DNA from: Idiomarina loihiensis
GTDB lineage: Bacteria; Pseudomonadota; Gammaproteobacteria; Enterobacterales; Alteromonadaceae
NCBI RefSeq assembly: GCF_024584785.1
Contig: NZ_CP074112.1
Span: forward strand, 992,001 to 1,056,000
Direction: 5' to 3'
DNA: 64,000 bases
In this document: one piece after another, positions 21,939 to 35,367 of the stretch
Layout: each line of letters begins with the position of its first letter
Position numbering within the stretch: position 1 is the stretch's first letter
Translations under genes and position numbers: made by a program
Notes under the pieces: generated by a model
The model's database searches: none
The model's input: the letters and a program-made list of their open reading frames with translations, nothing else
Told to the model about the DNA's origin: nothing

Positions 21939-22730
21939 TTAACCAAAGACCGTCACAGTCTGACGGCTAATGGCAACTAGGTTACCAGCGGCATCCCAAA
22001 TATGTGCATGAGTATGACCATACCCCTCATTGGCGTAATCAATATAGGCAGCATACTGCCACCAATCATGACTACTCAATTGGTTATCTAACGGCTCTGG
22101 GAACTCAATCGTCCAGGTAAGAGAACTGGCAGGTGCTGGAGCGGTTAAATGCGGCAATACGGCTGGCGGCCAAGCATCAACCATACCTAAGAGCAGGCCT
22201 ATCGACATCGGTTGTTGTTCTGCACGAAAACGCATCCAGCCACCAAACTCGCGACTAGCATTGCCGGTAAAAGGTAAGCCACCCAAACTCACACGGTAAT
22301 CAAAGTGACTAGTAAACTCTGGCAGTATGTCGATTGGCGGAAAAGCTGGGCCTTGCTCTCGTGGCGGCACATGGGCGCTGGGCAAATCTACCACTCGCAC
22401 GCGGGATGGCCGTGATCGGCCATAACTTGCTAAAGCGGCTAACACCACGTCATCAGCCTGCACGATTTCAACGGCGATTTGCGTCACATTTTTGCCTTCT
22501 CGTAAAATTCGCCGTTTTAATGTTGCTGTGCCTGGTTGCACTGGGGCTACGAAAGAGACAGTTAGTGCCCGTAGGTGTTGTTCAGAATTGGCACCAAGGT
22601 GAGCATGTTGCCAAGCAATAGCGGCAGTAAGCCCACCAAATAACGCGCGTCCTTGCCCCCAGCCCTCAGGCAGCTCAATCGTTTGCTCTGCGGCAGCGCT
22701 TATTTGCGCTAATGTCTCACTAAACTGCAT
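21939..22730 (-). CDS. TesB-like acyl-CoA thioesterase
   Basis: 263 aa, matching the double-hotdog TesB-type family (PF13622). The N-terminal hotdog has WGQGRALFGGLTAAIAWQHA (about 24-43), where the central helix starts, and TLKRRILREGKNVTQIAVEI (about 74-93). The C-terminal hotdog has SLTWTIEFPEPL and EGYGHTHAHIWDAAGNLVAISRQT (about 235-258), the conserved end segment. Members hydrolyse acyl-CoA to free acid and CoA; the preferred chain is not evident. The gene stands alone with its own hairpin terminator downstream. Confidence 0.8.
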   Translation of the reverse strand: MQFSETLAQISAAAEQTIELPEGWGQGRALFGGLTAAIAWQHAHLGANSEQHLRALTVSFVAPVQPGTATLKRRILREGKNVTQIAVEIVQADDVVLAALASYGRSRPSRVRVVDLPSAHVPPREQGPAFPPIDILPEFTSHFDYRVSLGGLPFTGNASREFGGWMRFRAEQQPMSIGLLLGMVDAWPPAVLPHLTAPAPASSLTWTIEFPEPLDNQLSSHDWWQYAAYIDYANEGYGHTHAHIWDAAGNLVAISRQTVTVFG

Positions 22731-22913
22731 GGTAAGTTTCCTTGTGCCATTACTCTTTGCTTCAACAGAAACCAGTCACTATTCACCTAGCCACAGCAAA
22801 AATTGAGCTATAAGCCGTTAGGATACGTATGAATAATACTGAACTAATACCTTGAGATTATACACAGGTAAGACCATATGGCCAGCAGCAGCCGTGACGA
22901 AAAACGGGCAAAA

Positions 22914-22940
22914 AAAAGCCCGCTTAAGTAGCGGGCTTTT
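22914..22940. terminator. Terminator after tRNA-Ser
   Basis: AAAAGCCCGCT (22914-22924), loop TAAGT, AGCGGGCTTTT (22930-22940). Lies 10 bases beyond the tRNA-Ser CCA end on the minus strand, giving T-run after the stem; strong in both directions. Confidence 0.85.
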
Positions 22941-22948
22941 TCTAGAAT

Positions 22949-23041
<93 letters not shown>

Positions 23042-23075
23042 GGTGTCTGTGGCTGTGCGCCTCAAGACGAAGCGA

Positions 23076-23135
23076 ATGATAAAGAGCTAAAACGCGCTTG
23101 TAAAGCAAAAATTTGAATCATTTGGTTCGTTTGCT
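23076..23135 (-). promoter_or_regulatory. tRNA-Ser promoter with upstream element
   Basis: On the minus strand: -35 TTTACA (23099-23104), 17-base spacer, -10 TATCAT (23076-23081). The 20-mer AGCAAACGAACCAAATGATT lies at 23116-23135, 11 bases upstream of the -35, exactly as at the tRNA-Gly promoter. Confidence 0.75.
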
Positions 23136-23248
23136 GTCATTTTATACAATAAGCCAATAAAAGTGCTGAAATCATTGCTAAGTGCCCCCATATATAAGGT
23201 ACACTGGTTGCAGTTTTAATTTGCAGTAACAACAACACGGAGATATCC

Positions 23249-23926
23249 ATGAGTAACCAAGCTCACCTATCAACCACTCATCAATCAGAGTCGGTGTTAC
23301 AAACAAATAAGGTTTTACGCAACACCTATATGTTGTTGGGCATGACCTTAGGCTTTAGTGCTTTAATGGCGTTCGTAGCTATTGCTACTAATGCAGCACC
23401 GATGCACTTTATTATTACCCTTGTCGGTTTTTATGGTTTGCTCTTTGCTATCCACAAAACGGCTAACAGTGCTATGGGGCTGGTATTAGTGTTTGCCTTA
23501 ACCGGCTTCATGGGTTACACCATTGGGCCGTTACTAGGTATGATTAGTGCCATTGGGCCGCAAGGTAATGAGATTATCATGACTGCCATGGGTGGCACCG
23601 CGTTAATCTTTTTTGCCCTATCAGCTTATGTATTAACCACGAAGAAAGACATGTCTTTCTTAGGTGGCATGATGGTTGCCGGTTTTGTGGCCTTGGTGGT
23701 CATGATGATCGCAAATATCTTCCTGAACATGCCAGCGCTAAGTTTAGCTTTGTCAGCGCTGTTTATTCTGTTCTCAGCTGGTGCCATTTTGATGCAAACC
23801 AGTGCCATTATTCACGGTGGTGAGCGTAACTATGTATTAGCTACAGTTACCCTATTCGTGTCTATTTATAATATTTTCTTAAGCTTGATTCAGTTATTAA
23901 TGGCGTTTGCCGGCGGTGACGAATAA
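23249..23926 (+). CDS. yccA: Bax inhibitor-1/YccA family membrane protein
   Basis: 225 aa with seven hydrophobic segments from about residue 25, as in YccA (E. coli 219 aa), which binds and restrains the FtsH membrane protease. The C-terminal part with SLYNIFLSLIQLLMAFAGG-type ending (here SIYNIFLSLIQLL) is a family hallmark. A hydrophilic N-terminal stretch of 25 residues precedes TM1. The start ATG 23249 has CGGAGA upstream. In gammaproteobacteria yccA sits beside tusE/tus genes, as it does here, though the reason for the linkage is unknown. Confidence 0.9.
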   Translation: MSNQAHLSTTHQSESVLQTNKVLRNTYMLLGMTLGFSALMAFVAIATNAAPMHFIITLVGFYGLLFAIHKTANSAMGLVLVFALTGFMGYTIGPLLGMISAIGPQGNEIIMTAMGGTALIFFALSAYVLTTKKDMSFLGGMMVAGFVALVVMMIANIFLNMPALSLALSALFILFSAGAILMQTSAIIHGGERNYVLATVTLFVSIYNIFLSLIQLLMAFAGGDE

Positions 23927-23940
23927 GTTATCTGTTATCT

Positions 23941-23962
23941 AGCAGGGGCTCCCGCCCCTGCT
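23941..23962 (+). terminator. Hairpin between yccA and tusD
   Basis: AGCAGGGGC (23941-23949), loop TCCC, GCCCCTGCT (23954-23962); very GC-rich 9-bp stem but only a weak T-run (TCTCAATTT), so an attenuator or partial terminator. Confidence 0.55.
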
Positions 23963-23983
23963 TCTCAATTTGAAGCTCTTGCT

Positions 23984-24334
23984 ATGGCCCAATTTGTTTT
24001 AGCCTTACATACTTCCCCGAATGCCGCTCAACCAGCTCATTATCGTAGTTTACTAGCTTTACGCTTTGCTCAGGCTGCCGTGACTGCTGGCCATCGTATT
24101 AGCCAAGTATTCTTTTACCAAAGTGCGGTATTGCATGGGCAAGCTACCGCCGAGCAAAGTATTGCCACCCAATGGCAGGCATTTGCACAACAACATCACA
24201 TTCCCTTGGTGCTTTGCCATACCGTAGCCGCTACCGAGTATCAGCTCGAGCAACTTGCTGAGGGATACAGTAACGGTGGTTTAACAGAATTTGCCACGGC
24301 GGTAGCCGCCGCCGACAAAGTCGTTCAATTTTAA
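23984..24334 (+). CDS. tusD: Sulfur relay protein TusD
   Basis: 116 aa (E. coli TusD is 128). DsrE/DsrF-like fold; the catalytic cysteine is present as Cys78 (IPLVLCHT), the same number as in E. coli. TusD accepts persulfide from TusA within the TusBCD hexamer and passes it to TusE for 2-thiouridine synthesis in tRNA by MnmA. The ending ADKVVQF is characteristic. The segment after the Cys (HTVAATEYQ) differs from the usual AALRRG. First gene of tusDCBE. Confidence 0.9.
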   Translation: MAQFVLALHTSPNAAQPAHYRSLLALRFAQAAVTAGHRISQVFFYQSAVLHGQATAEQSIATQWQAFAQQHHIPLVLCHTVAATEYQLEQLAEGYSNGGLTEFATAVAAADKVVQF

Positions 24335-24347
24335 GCTGAGGTTGCTT

Positions 24348-24695
24348 GTGAGTTTCGCTATTATTCAAACGAGTCCAATCAACCACCCTGCCATCTGGCA
24401 TGGTCAAGATATGCTGTTGGCATTAGCTAGTTTAGATCTTAATCCACAGCTTATCTTAACTGGCGCCGCGGTGCAGGCATGGTTGAGTAACCAAGATCAA
24501 CAACGTCATGGCCAGTCGCTGCATAAGAGATATGCATTATTGGAGCTGTTTGACTGTCCTAACGTGTGGATTCAAGCCAGTGAATACCTAGCTGCCGGTG
24601 GCGCTAATAGCAACTGGATAGCTACGGTAGAAGTGATAGATGACGAGCTATGGAGCGCTCGCTTAGAGGAATTTCAACATGTCTTACGCTATTGA
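24348..24695 (+). CDS. tusC: Sulfur relay protein TusC
   Basis: 115 aa from GTG 24348, chosen because GAGG lies 6 bases upstream; an in-frame TTG at 24342 is too close to it. DsrF-like sequence beginning VSFAIIQTSPINHPAIWHGQDMLLALAS. It is the second subunit of the TusBCD complex. Overlaps tusB by 17 bases. Divergent relative to enterobacterial TusC, so identity rests on length, fold pattern and gene order. Confidence 0.85.
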   Translation: MSFAIIQTSPINHPAIWHGQDMLLALASLDLNPQLILTGAAVQAWLSNQDQQRHGQSLHKRYALLELFDCPNVWIQASEYLAAGGANSNWIATVEVIDDELWSARLEEFQHVLRY

Positions 24696-25041
24696 GGGCT
24701 TGTCCAAGGATATTGATACTCAGGCTGCGAGCAATCCCTTATGGGTTATGCGCACTTGGCCTGATACAGCGTGGTGTCAGCAGTGGCTAACTGCAGCAAG
24801 CCAAGTCATCTTATCGGAACGAGCCTTACTTGAGGTCTGGTATCACCCTGAGCGCATTGATGAGCTCCCGGCAAGGCCATTAGCGCTGCATACAGAAATT
24901 CAACTACTGCGCCAACAGCAGCCTGAGTTAGCTGAATTAGAGCTGCCTATCACGGTGATTCAGATTGGTGACCAACGTTGGGTGGAACTTACCTTGGAAT
25001 GTCAGCCAGTGATATTATGGGAGCAACCATGTTCGAATTAG
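24679..25041 (+). CDS. tusB: Sulfur relay protein TusB (divergent)
   Basis: 120 aa versus 95 in E. coli. The last stretch [13 protein letters not shown] aligns with the family ending VxLTxKHPxQxxW, and the N-terminal [17 protein letters not shown] corresponds to LHTLxRSPW. An N-terminal extension of about 18 residues may be an artefact of start choice, but no better start was seen. Gene order tusD-tusC-tusB-tusE makes the assignment. The residue that is His in many TusB ends is not clear here. Confidence 0.7.
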   Translation: MSYAIEGLSKDIDTQAASNPLWVMRTWPDTAWCQQWLTAASQVILSERALLEVWYHPERIDELPARPLALHTEIQLLRQQQPELAELELPITVIQIGDQRWVELTLECQPVILWEQPCSN

Positions 25042-25358
25042 AGGGTCAGCAATATGCTACCGACCAACACGGCTATTTAGCTGATTTTAGCCAGTGGTCG
25101 CCCGCTTTAGCGGAGCATATTGCCGAGCTAGAAGGCATTGCGCTTAGTGATGCCCACTGGGAAGTCGTCCATTTTGTCCGTGATTTTTACCAACAATACG
25201 ATACCAGCCCTGCGATGCGAGTGCTGGTTAAAGCCATAGGCAAGAGCTTAGGCGCGGACAAGGCTAGTAGTATGTACCTTTACAAGTTATTTCCTAAAGG
25301 CCCAGCCAAACAAGCCACACGAATTGCGGGTTTACCCAAGCCAGCCAAGTGCATTTAA
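25029..25358 (+). CDS. tusE: Sulfur relay protein TusE (DsrC-like)
   Basis: 109 aa from ATG 25029, behind GGGAG; upstream ATG codons lie within tusB. DsrC family with the conserved end PKPAKCI, whose Cys108 matches the catalytic cysteine of E. coli TusE. Motif [16 protein letters not shown] is typical. TusE takes sulfur from TusD and hands it to MnmA at the wobble uridine. Last gene of the operon, followed by a strong hairpin. Confidence 0.93.
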   Translation: MFELEGQQYATDQHGYLADFSQWSPALAEHIAELEGIALSDAHWEVVHFVRDFYQQYDTSPAMRVLVKAIGKSLGADKASSMYLYKLFPKGPAKQATRIAGLPKPAKCI

Positions 25359-25373
25359 GTGTTCGCCATAAAC

Positions 25374-25410
25374 AACAACGCCAGCGATTCATGCTCTCGC
25401 TGGCGTTGTT
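25374..25410. terminator. Bidirectional terminator between tusE and serS
   Basis: Perfect 14-bp stem AACAACGCCAGCGA (25374-25387) / 25397-25410 with a 9-base loop. It serves the plus-strand tus operon and the convergent minus-strand serS operon. Confidence 0.9.
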
Positions 25411-25434
25411 ATTAAGCTAGCTAACTCGTCACCT

Positions 25435-27107
<1,673 letters not shown>

Positions 27108-27118
<11 letters not shown>

Positions 27119-28448
27119 CACTGCGTCGCCAATTGCTACGTTGATCTTGTTCACGCAACCACTCTAGTTTAGCTTTTAGTTGCTGCTCTAAGCCGCGGTC
27201 GTTAGGGCGATAAAGCTGTTGATTGGCAAGAACTGCGGGCAGATAACGTTCACCCGGAACAATCGCTTGTGGATAGTCATGGGCATAACGATAATCGGCA
27301 CCGTAGCCATCAGCTTTATGCAACGCTGTGGGTGCATTGGTTAAATGCTTAGGTACAGCTAAATCTGGATAATCTGCCGCCAGTTGCTTGGCTTGGTTAA
27401 AAGCTTGATAGACAGCATTACTCTTGGGCGCTAAGGCACAATAAATCAAAGCTTGCGCAATCGCCCGTTCGCCCTCGGCTGGGCCTACTCGGGTAAAGGT
27501 ATCCCAAGCATTTAAAGCCAACTGTAGCGCACGCGGGTCGGCGTTACCGATGTCTTCAGAGGCAATCGCAAGGACACGTCGTGCGACGATCAAAGGGTCG
27601 CCGCCGCCATGCAAAATCCTAGCATACCAGTAGAGTGCGCCATCAGCAGAAGAGCCGCGAACTGATTTATGCAAAGCTGAAAGCAACTCATAATAAGCAT
27701 CACCCTGCTTATCAAAGCTTGCTTGCCGCCCACCGACAGCCTCCTTGACTAAGGCTAAGTTAAGTTCAGACTCGGTAGCCGCATCGGCACTAATTTCTAA
27801 GTAATTCAGGGCACGCCGTGCATCCCCAGCAGCAGCATGCAATAAATACTGCAAGGCGTCGTCGCTAAGCTGCAAGTGGCGTTCACCCAAACCGCGTTCA
27901 GAGTCGGTTAAGGCCTGCATGATGACTTTTTTAATGGCCTCTTCATCCAGACTCTGCAACCGGTAAATGCGGGTCCGAGACAGCAGTGCGTTGTTGAGTT
28001 CAAACGCAGGGTTCTCAGTGGTGGCCCCCACGAAAATGATGGTGCCATCTTCTATGTGAGGTAAAAAGGCATCTTGTTGGCTTTTATTAAAGCGATGTAC
28101 TTCGTCGACAAACAATACCGTGCGCTGTTGCCGTTGCAAAGCTCGCTGCTTGGCCGTTTCTATGGCTTGGCGAATATCTTTCACCCCAGCAGTTACGGCA
28201 CTGATTCTATCTAATTGGGCAGCCCCACTGGTTGCCACCAGCTCAGCTAAGGTGGTTTTGCCGGTACCAGGTGGCCCCCACAAAATCATCGAGTGTAATA
28301 GGCCCTTGCTGATAGCTTGATAAAGCGGTTTTTCTGGCGCTAACAAATGCTCTTGGCCGATGTACTCAGCCAAACGCCGAGGTCGCATCCGTGCCGCCAA
28401 TGGCCGAAAATCAGGGTCGAACGCCAAGCGCTGGTTAGCGTTGGTCAT
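27108..28448 (-). CDS. rarA: Replication-associated recombination protein A (RarA/MgsA)
   Basis: 446 aa from ATG 28448, two codons into the longest frame and matching the usual N-terminus ([10 protein letters not shown]...[10 protein letters not shown]). Walker [10 protein letters not shown], Walker [25 protein letters not shown], sensor regions and the C-terminal MgsA tetramerisation domain are all present. This AAA+ ATPase acts at stalled replication forks. Overlaps the end of lolA by 14 bases and the start of crcB by 11 bases, as part of a compact operon. Confidence 0.95.
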
Positions 28449-29076
28449 CCACATCTACTCCAGCCGGCACTTTAAAGGTAAATAATTGCTTGGCGACCGC
28501 ACCATTAAGCTTCACGTTGGTTAGCTCAATGGTACTCATTTGGCCTTGCCCGTCATCTAGAATGATTCGGCTCAGTGGTGCCTTCAGATCCGCACCGGCA
28601 AACACCAACTGCAAACTTTGCGGGCTCTGCGCTTGGTCATTTGGTTGTAACGCAAAACTGTTGTCAGCCATTTTAACGTCATAATTTGCCCAAGCTGTAG
28701 CATCAGCATCAAGCAACAATAATAACGGACTTTGCTCCACTGCTTCAGCTTGTTGATAGACAGTAACCTGTTCAACAAAGGGATTGTAGTACCATAAATT
28801 GATGCCATCAGCGACCATCAGGGTCTCATCAGGAGCATCGGTTTGCCAATACAGATAATTAGGACGTCCGAGCGCCATGCGACCATGCAATTGCTGCACC
28901 AAATCGCCGTTCATATCGGTAACTTGCTGACTAAAGTCTGCTTCGAGTGTGGATACTTGCGCTAGGCGCTCTAACAGAGCATCACGATCGGCATCGTTGG
29001 CCGCAACCGGCTGTAGCGCTTGCTGCGCTAACGCAAAGATACCAACTGAGTATGCTACTAGGGTTTTAAACGTCAT
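28435..29076 (-). CDS. lolA: Outer membrane lipoprotein carrier LolA
   Basis: 213 aa with an N-terminal signal peptide (about 1-26, cleavage likely after PVAA/NDAD). The mature protein carries the LolA pattern: [41 protein letters not shown] and a C-terminal [12 protein letters not shown]. It picks up lipoproteins from LolCDE at the inner membrane and passes them to LolB. Directly downstream of ftsK (58 bases), the conserved ftsK-lolA-rarA order. Confidence 0.94.
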   Translation of the reverse strand: MTFKTLVAYSVGIFALAQQALQPVAANDADRDALLERLAQVSTLEADFSQQVTDMNGDLVQQLHGRMALGRPNYLYWQTDAPDETLMVADGINLWYYNPFVEQVTVYQQAEAVEQSPLLLLLDADATAWANYDVKMADNSFALQPNDQAQSPQSLQLVFAGADLKAPLSRIILDDGQGQMSTIELTNVKLNGAVAKQLFTFKVPAGVDVDDQR

Positions 29077-29134
29077 TTTTTACCTTCTACCTTTTTGAGT
29101 GAGACCAGCAATAGCAATGTTTAGGTAATAAGCC

Positions 29135-31657
29135 TTAATCGCGCGGAGCACGCGGTGCAATAACGTCACGCTGGCCATTGTTGCCGGCACTACTAACGAC
29201 CCCACTTACTTCCATTTGTTCCACAATTCGTGCCGCCCGATTGTAACCAATTCTGAATTTGCGCTGCACGCTAGAGACGGATACCCGACGTGTTTCAGTC
29301 ACAAAAGCGACTGCTTCGTCATAAAGAGGGTCACTTTCTTCATCACCCATGTCTAATTGTTCGCCAGGCAACAGGTTGTCTTCATCTAAGCCGCCCTTGA
29401 GAATTTCATCCAAGTAATTAGGTTTACCGCGTTTCTTCCAATCAGCGACCACCGCATGTACTTCATGGTCATCCACAAAGGCACCGTGAACTCGCGTTGG
29501 CACTCCGCTGCCGGGCGGTAAGTACAACATATCCCCTTGCCCTAATAGCTGATCAGCACCGGGCTGATCCAAAATGGTGCGCGAATCGATTTTAGACTGC
29601 ACCTGAAAGGCGATACGCGTAGGAATGTTTGCTTTAATGAGCCCAGTAATCACGTCTACCGACGGACGCTGAGTTGCAAGAATCAAATGAATTCCTGCTG
29701 CCCGCGCTTTTTGTGCAATACGAGCAATCAACTCTTCTACTTTTTTGCCAACAATCATCATCATGTCGGCAAACTCATCAATGACCACCACAATACTTGG
29801 CAATTTCTCTAAGTAAGGTGGTAATTCGTCCATCGAGTCCCCTGGTTTCCAGAACGGATCGCGTAAGGGTTCGCCTGCATCCATGGCTTCCAACACTTTT
29901 TGATTGTAGCCTTTTAAATTACGCACACCCAAGGCTGACATCAGTTTGTAGCGGCGCTCCATTTCTCCCACACACCAACGCAGAGCATTGGCCGCATCTT
30001 TCATGTCGGTGACCACTTCGGTAAGTAAATGAGGAATCCCCTCGTACACCGACAGCTCCAACATTTTCGGGTCGATCATGATTAAGCGGACATCATCAGG
30101 TGAGCTCTTATACAGCAAGCTCAAAATCATTACGTTCACACCAACGGATTTACCCGAGCCGGTGGTACCCGCGACCAATAAATGCGGCATCTTAGCTAAA
30201 TCAACTACAACCGGCGCACCAGAAATACCTTTACCTAGCACCATGGTTAGCGGAGATTGGCTTTGTTGGAAAGCATCACAGGCTATCACTTCACTGAAAA
30301 ATACCGTTTCTCGAGATTTATTAGGAAGCTCTAAACCGACGTAGGATTTGCCTGGAATAACTTCGACAACGCGAACCGAAATAGCCGAAAGTGAGCGCGC
30401 AATATCCTTATCTAAGTTTGAAATCTTAGACACTTTGACACCAGGCGCTAAATCAAGCTCAAACCGGGTGATCACAGGGCCAGGTTGAACATTCGCAACC
30501 TTCACTTCCACTCCGAAGTCTTGCAATACAGCCTCAACGGTTTCACTGATTTGCTGTAATTCAGCTGGTGTTAACGGGTTACCTGTGCGATTAGGACGGT
30601 CTAATAACTCAATCGATGGTAATGGATCTATCGGGCCCTGATTTGGTTCTTCGTTAGCATCATCATCCGCGGCTGACGGTACTGCCGTATTCGCCCCAAG
30701 CTCAGTGTCCGGTTCTGGTTGCACAGCGTTACTAGTACTCAAAGAGGTCGCGTCAGAATTCACCCGTACTGGCTCGCGCGGTGGTTGGAATCGGCTCAGA
30801 TCATCGGTGGCTTGAATACTTGGCAAGTCAAATGCTTCATCTAATTCTGGCTCTACTCGCGCACTAACAGGAGAGTCAATCGCTAGGCGGTTTGCTTTGT
30901 TAGCTGTGCCAGCGCTTTTCTTATTAAGCGCAGCATCGCTCTCATTGCTATTTTCGGTATCACTATGTTCTGTATCGCTATCTTCTGTATCAATGATGCG
31001 CTGCGCCGCTTGGCGCTCTGCCGCTTGTTGCTTGCGCTGTTGCGCTTGACCTTGTAACTTCATCATCGCCCAAGCCCAGCCGCGCTGACTTTGGGCGGCT
31101 AGCCATAATGCTGCAGTAATGGTCCACTCACCTAACTTATCGGCTAACCAAATCCAACTAACACCGGTAACTAAGGTCAAACCGGTACAGAGAAAAGTTA
31201 ACAGTAATAAGGTCGTGCCGATCATATTAAAATAGGGTAACAGCGATTGGCTAATAACGTTTCCCACTACCCCGCCGGCAGAAAAAGAAAAAATATTAGC
31301 AAAATTTAAGGAAGCTAAGGCTGAAGCACCGATCAGCGTCAGGACTAAACCAATCAGGCGCAATCCTACCGCCAAATAGTCTAGCTCTAGTAAACGGTGG
31401 GGTTGCCGAAACATCAAATAGCCCAAACCAGCCAGAGCAAAGGGGATTAAATACGCAACATAACCCAAGGCAAAGAGCAAAGCGTCGGCAAACCATGCGC
31501 CAATGGCGCCGGCATGATTATGAATGGTGCCTTCAAATCCCGTTTGCGACCAACTAGGGTCGGCCGGATGAAAGCTTGCTAACGCCAGAAACAAAAATAC
31601 CGCAAAGGCCCCACATAAAATAAGGCCAACTTCCAACATGCGTTGTACACCGCTCAT
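29135..31657 (-). CDS. ftsK: DNA translocase FtsK
   Basis: 840 aa, shorter than E. coli FtsK (1329) because the linker is short. N-terminal four-TM division domain (about 20-185), an acidic linker (about 210-350) and the motor: Walker [10 protein letters not shown], Walker [15 protein letters not shown], followed by a gamma winged helix ([34 protein letters not shown], about 765-800) that reads KOPS sequences. It couples septum formation with XerCD/dif chromosome resolution. Followed by lolA in the same direction; the lrp gene lies upstream on the same strand. Confidence 0.97.
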   Translation of the reverse strand: MSGVQRMLEVGLILCGAFAVFLFLALASFHPADPSWSQTGFEGTIHNHAGAIGAWFADALLFALGYVAYLIPFALAGLGYLMFRQPHRLLELDYLAVGLRLIGLVLTLIGASALASLNFANIFSFSAGGVVGNVISQSLLPYFNMIGTTLLLLTFLCTGLTLVTGVSWIWLADKLGEWTITAALWLAAQSQRGWAWAMMKLQGQAQQRKQQAAERQAAQRIIDTEDSDTEHSDTENSNESDAALNKKSAGTANKANRLAIDSPVSARVEPELDEAFDLPSIQATDDLSRFQPPREPVRVNSDATSLSTSNAVQPEPDTELGANTAVPSAADDDANEEPNQGPIDPLPSIELLDRPNRTGNPLTPAELQQISETVEAVLQDFGVEVKVANVQPGPVITRFELDLAPGVKVSKISNLDKDIARSLSAISVRVVEVIPGKSYVGLELPNKSRETVFFSEVIACDAFQQSQSPLTMVLGKGISGAPVVVDLAKMPHLLVAGTTGSGKSVGVNVMILSLLYKSSPDDVRLIMIDPKMLELSVYEGIPHLLTEVVTDMKDAANALRWCVGEMERRYKLMSALGVRNLKGYNQKVLEAMDAGEPLRDPFWKPGDSMDELPPYLEKLPSIVVVIDEFADMMMIVGKKVEELIARIAQKARAAGIHLILATQRPSVDVITGLIKANIPTRIAFQVQSKIDSRTILDQPGADQLLGQGDMLYLPPGSGVPTRVHGAFVDDHEVHAVVADWKKRGKPNYLDEILKGGLDEDNLLPGEQLDMGDEESDPLYDEAVAFVTETRRVSVSSVQRKFRIGYNRAARIVEQMEVSGVVSSAGNNGQRDVIAPRAPRD

Positions 31658-31784
31658 TTAAGACCTCGCGGTTGCTGCTGTTTTGCCATGGTATCGATAT
31701 CCTTGCGCTTAGCGTTATAATTATTTTATCCCCTATTGTAGCGTGCTTGTGCGGGTTATTCAGCTATTTAGTAGGGTTCTTTTG

Positions 31785-32276
31785 TTAACCTTTAATCAAG
31801 ACCTTATTATCAGCTTTAACTTCTTCCATCACCACGTAAGTACGTGACTCATTGACCCCTGGCATGGTTAAGATAGTTTCGCCCAATAACTTGCGATAAG
31901 AAGGCATATCTGGCACTCGTGCTTTAATCAGAAAATCAAAATCACCGGCGACTAAGTGGCATTCTAGAATTTCCGGTGTTTTTTGCACCTCAGCGCTGAA
32001 ATCAGCAAACGCATCAGATGAGGTTCTACTCAAGGTAATTTCTACAAACACCATTAAGTTAGCCCCTAATTTAGCGGGATTAATCCGAGCATGATAGCTT
32101 TCAATGACGCCCTCTCGTTCAAGTTTACGCACCCGCTCGCTGCAAGCCGTTGGGCTAAGCCCCACCCGCTGGGCTAAATGCACGTTACTAATACGCCCCT
32201 CAGCTTGCAAGATGCGTAGAATCCGCCGATCGATACGGTCGACCGTGATTTCTATTGGAACTTCCGGACTAAACAT
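31785..32276 (-). CDS. lrp: Leucine-responsive regulator Lrp (AsnC family)
   Basis: 163 aa, the size of E. coli Lrp (164). N-terminal HTH (DRRILRILQAEGRISNVHLAQRVGLSPTACSERVRKLE, about 14-52) and a C-terminal RAM/AsnC effector domain (about 70-150, with GDFDFLIKARVPD). Divergently placed from ald across about 140 bases, suggesting that it controls alanine dehydrogenase as Lrp-type regulators commonly do; its placement upstream of ftsK is the same in many gammaproteobacteria. Confidence 0.93.
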   Translation of the reverse strand: MFSPEVPIEITVDRIDRRILRILQAEGRISNVHLAQRVGLSPTACSERVRKLEREGVIESYHARINPAKLGANLMVFVEITLSRTSSDAFADFSAEVQKTPEILECHLVAGDFDFLIKARVPDMPSYRKLLGETILTMPGVNESRTYVVMEEVKADNKVLIKG

Positions 32277-32418
32277 TATTTTTCTCTATTTAGCGCATGT
32301 TAATGCTATTTATACACTAATTTCTGCGTCAAAAAAAGTACGAAACACACCCCTGCTTTCTACTATAATGCCCGCCATTATCCATTGTTTTACAGAATCA
32401 ACCAAAGAGGCTTGTTCC

Positions 32419-33546
32419 ATGCTTATCGGTGTACCAAAAGAGATTAAAAACCACGAATACCGCATTGGCTTAACCCCCACTGCAGTGCGCGAGTATGTTG
32501 CTCATGGCCATCAAGTTATGGTTGAGCAAAATGGAGGCTTAGCGATTGGTTTTACCAACGAAGATTACGAGCAAGCCGGTGCCACTATTGTTGCTGACCC
32601 AAAAGATATCTTTGCCAAGGCTGAAATGATTATCAAGGTCAAAGAACCGCAACCACATGAATGTGAACAATTGCGTGAGGGTCAGATTCTTTATACCTAC
32701 TTACACTTAGCGCCAGACCCAGTACAAACTGAGTTGTTAGCAAAAGCTGGCGTAACTGCTATCGCTTACGAAACTGTAACCGATCGCAACGGTGGCTTAC
32801 CTTTGCTTGCACCGATGAGTGAAGTAGCTGGCCGCATGAGTATTCAAGCAGGTGCACACCACCTTGAAAAAGCCAATGGCGGCAGCGGCACCCTGCTTGG
32901 CGGCGTGCCTGGCGTAGCTCCTGCAAAAGTCCTGATCTTAGGCGGCGGTGTGGTTGGTACTCAAGCAGCTAAAATGGCTGTTGGCATGGGTGCTGACGTT
33001 ACTATTCTAGATCGCTCATTACCGCGGTTACGTCAGTTAGACGACATTTTTGCTGGCCGCGTGAAAACCATCTACTCAACGGTTGATGCGGTAGACACCT
33101 ACTCGCGTGAAGCTGATTTAGTGATTGGTGCGGTACTTATTCCTGGAGCCGCAGCGCCTAAGTTATTAACCCGTGAACACCTGAAAAACATGAAGCCAGG
33201 TTCAGTGGTTGTCGACGTAGCAATCGACCAAGGTGGCTGTTTTGAAACCTCTAAAGCAACGACCCATCAAGATCCAACCTATGTGGTTGAAGATGTGATT
33301 CACTATTGTGTGGCTAACATGCCAGGTGGCGTTGCTCGTACGTCCACCATTGCCCTGAACAATGCTACCTTGCCATTTGGTTTGGCATTAGCTAATAAAG
33401 GTCTGCAAGCATTAGCGAATGATCCACACCTGCTGAACGGTTTGAATATGCATCAAGGTAAAATCACCTATAAAGCGATTCACGATGATTTAGGTGCGCA
33501 ATTAGGTCTGGAATACCTAGACCCACAACAGGCGGTTGCTGGTTAA
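32419..33546 (+). CDS. ald: Alanine dehydrogenase
   Basis: 375 aa from ATG 32419, with AAAGAGG upstream; a longer frame to 32104 runs through lrp and is a shadow. The start [20 protein letters not shown] is the standard N-terminus. Lys75-type active region ([10 protein letters not shown]), the Rossmann motif [25 protein letters not shown] (about 174-198) and the D-loop [14 protein letters not shown] are conserved. It interconverts L-alanine and pyruvate with NAD. A -10-like TATAAT is at 32364-32369 in the intergenic region shared with divergent lrp. Confidence 0.95.
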   Translation: MLIGVPKEIKNHEYRIGLTPTAVREYVAHGHQVMVEQNGGLAIGFTNEDYEQAGATIVADPKDIFAKAEMIIKVKEPQPHECEQLREGQILYTYLHLAPDPVQTELLAKAGVTAIAYETVTDRNGGLPLLAPMSEVAGRMSIQAGAHHLEKANGGSGTLLGGVPGVAPAKVLILGGGVVGTQAAKMAVGMGADVTILDRSLPRLRQLDDIFAGRVKTIYSTVDAVDTYSREADLVIGAVLIPGAAAPKLLTREHLKNMKPGSVVVDVAIDQGGCFETSKATTHQDPTYVVEDVIHYCVANMPGGVARTSTIALNNATLPFGLALANKGLQALANDPHLLNGLNMHQGKITYKAIHDDLGAQLGLEYLDPQQAVAG

Positions 33547-33575
33547 ATTTCACCTTTTGTCAACCTATTAAGCCA

Positions 33576-33605
33576 AGACCCGCAGCGTGAAAACCCTGCG
33601 GGTCT
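33576..33605 (+). terminator. Terminator of ald
   Basis: AGACCCGCAG (33576-33585), 10-base loop, CTGCGGGTCT (33596-33605), then CTTGTTTCTT. Perfect 10-bp stem 30 bases after the ald stop. Confidence 0.8.
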
Positions 33606-33671
33606 CTTGTTTCTTAGGGTTGCAAACCCTACAATCAGGCCATATACCTAAGAAATAATTTGAACGCATAA

Positions 33672-34646
<975 letters not shown>

Positions 34647-34674
34647 GTTTAGTTCAAGACGACTAGGGCAAAAC

Positions 34675-35367
34675 GTGATTGCACATCTTGCAAGCGATTC
34701 TATCTGGTTTCCATCACCACGTTTTGCTCTAGCTGATCCTAACGGCTTGCTCGCCATTGGTGGTGACCTTGCCCCCGCTCGTTTAATCGCAGCTTACCAA
34801 CAAGGTATCTTTCCGTGGTTTGGCGAGGACGACCCCTTGTTGTGGTGGAGCCCGGATCCGCGCTGTGTGTTTAGTCCAACCTCCCTCCACGTCAGTCGCT
34901 CGATGCGTCGATTTATCCGCACTACGAACTTGCAGGTCACCATCAATCAGGATTTTGCCGGGGTGATCCAAGCTTGTGCTGAGGTACACGCACAAGCTGA
35001 ACGTGGGGTCTGGATTCATCCCGAAATGATCGCGGCTTATCAGCAACTGCACCAATTAGGCCACGCCCACGCCATTGAGGTATGGCAACAAGGTCAGTTG
35101 GTCGGCGGCTTATACGGCGTTGCCGTCAACAATCTTTTTTGTGCAGAAAGCATGTTTCAAAGGGTCACGAACGCGAGTAAACTTGCGCTGCTGCGTTTTG
35201 CGCAGGCATTTTTTGCAGCTGGTGGCAGCTATATTGATGCACAGATTATGAATCCACACACAGCTTCCTTAGGTGCCTTTGAACTCGCCCGGGCGCCTTA
35301 TTTAACTGAACTTGCACAGCCGCAACGGGCAAGCGTCAAGCAATTTTGGCAGCAAGCTCAGCTTTAA
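34675..35367 (+). CDS. aat: Leucyl/phenylalanyl-tRNA--protein transferase
   Basis: 230 aa (E. coli 234), GTG start. The conserved FPSPRFALADPNGLLAIGGDLAPARLIAAYQQGIFPWF and WWSPDPRCVF motifs define the N-terminal domain, and GGLYGVAVNNLFCAESMF the GNAT-like core. It adds Leu or Phe to proteins with N-terminal Arg or Lys, making them substrates for ClpS and ClpAP, both encoded downstream here on the other strand. This functional clustering (aat, infA, clpA, clpS) is conserved. Confidence 0.95.
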   Translation: MIAHLASDSIWFPSPRFALADPNGLLAIGGDLAPARLIAAYQQGIFPWFGEDDPLLWWSPDPRCVFSPTSLHVSRSMRRFIRTTNLQVTINQDFAGVIQACAEVHAQAERGVWIHPEMIAAYQQLHQLGHAHAIEVWQQGQLVGGLYGVAVNNLFCAESMFQRVTNASKLALLRFAQAFFAAGGSYIDAQIMNPHTASLGAFELARAPYLTELAQPQRASVKQFWQQAQL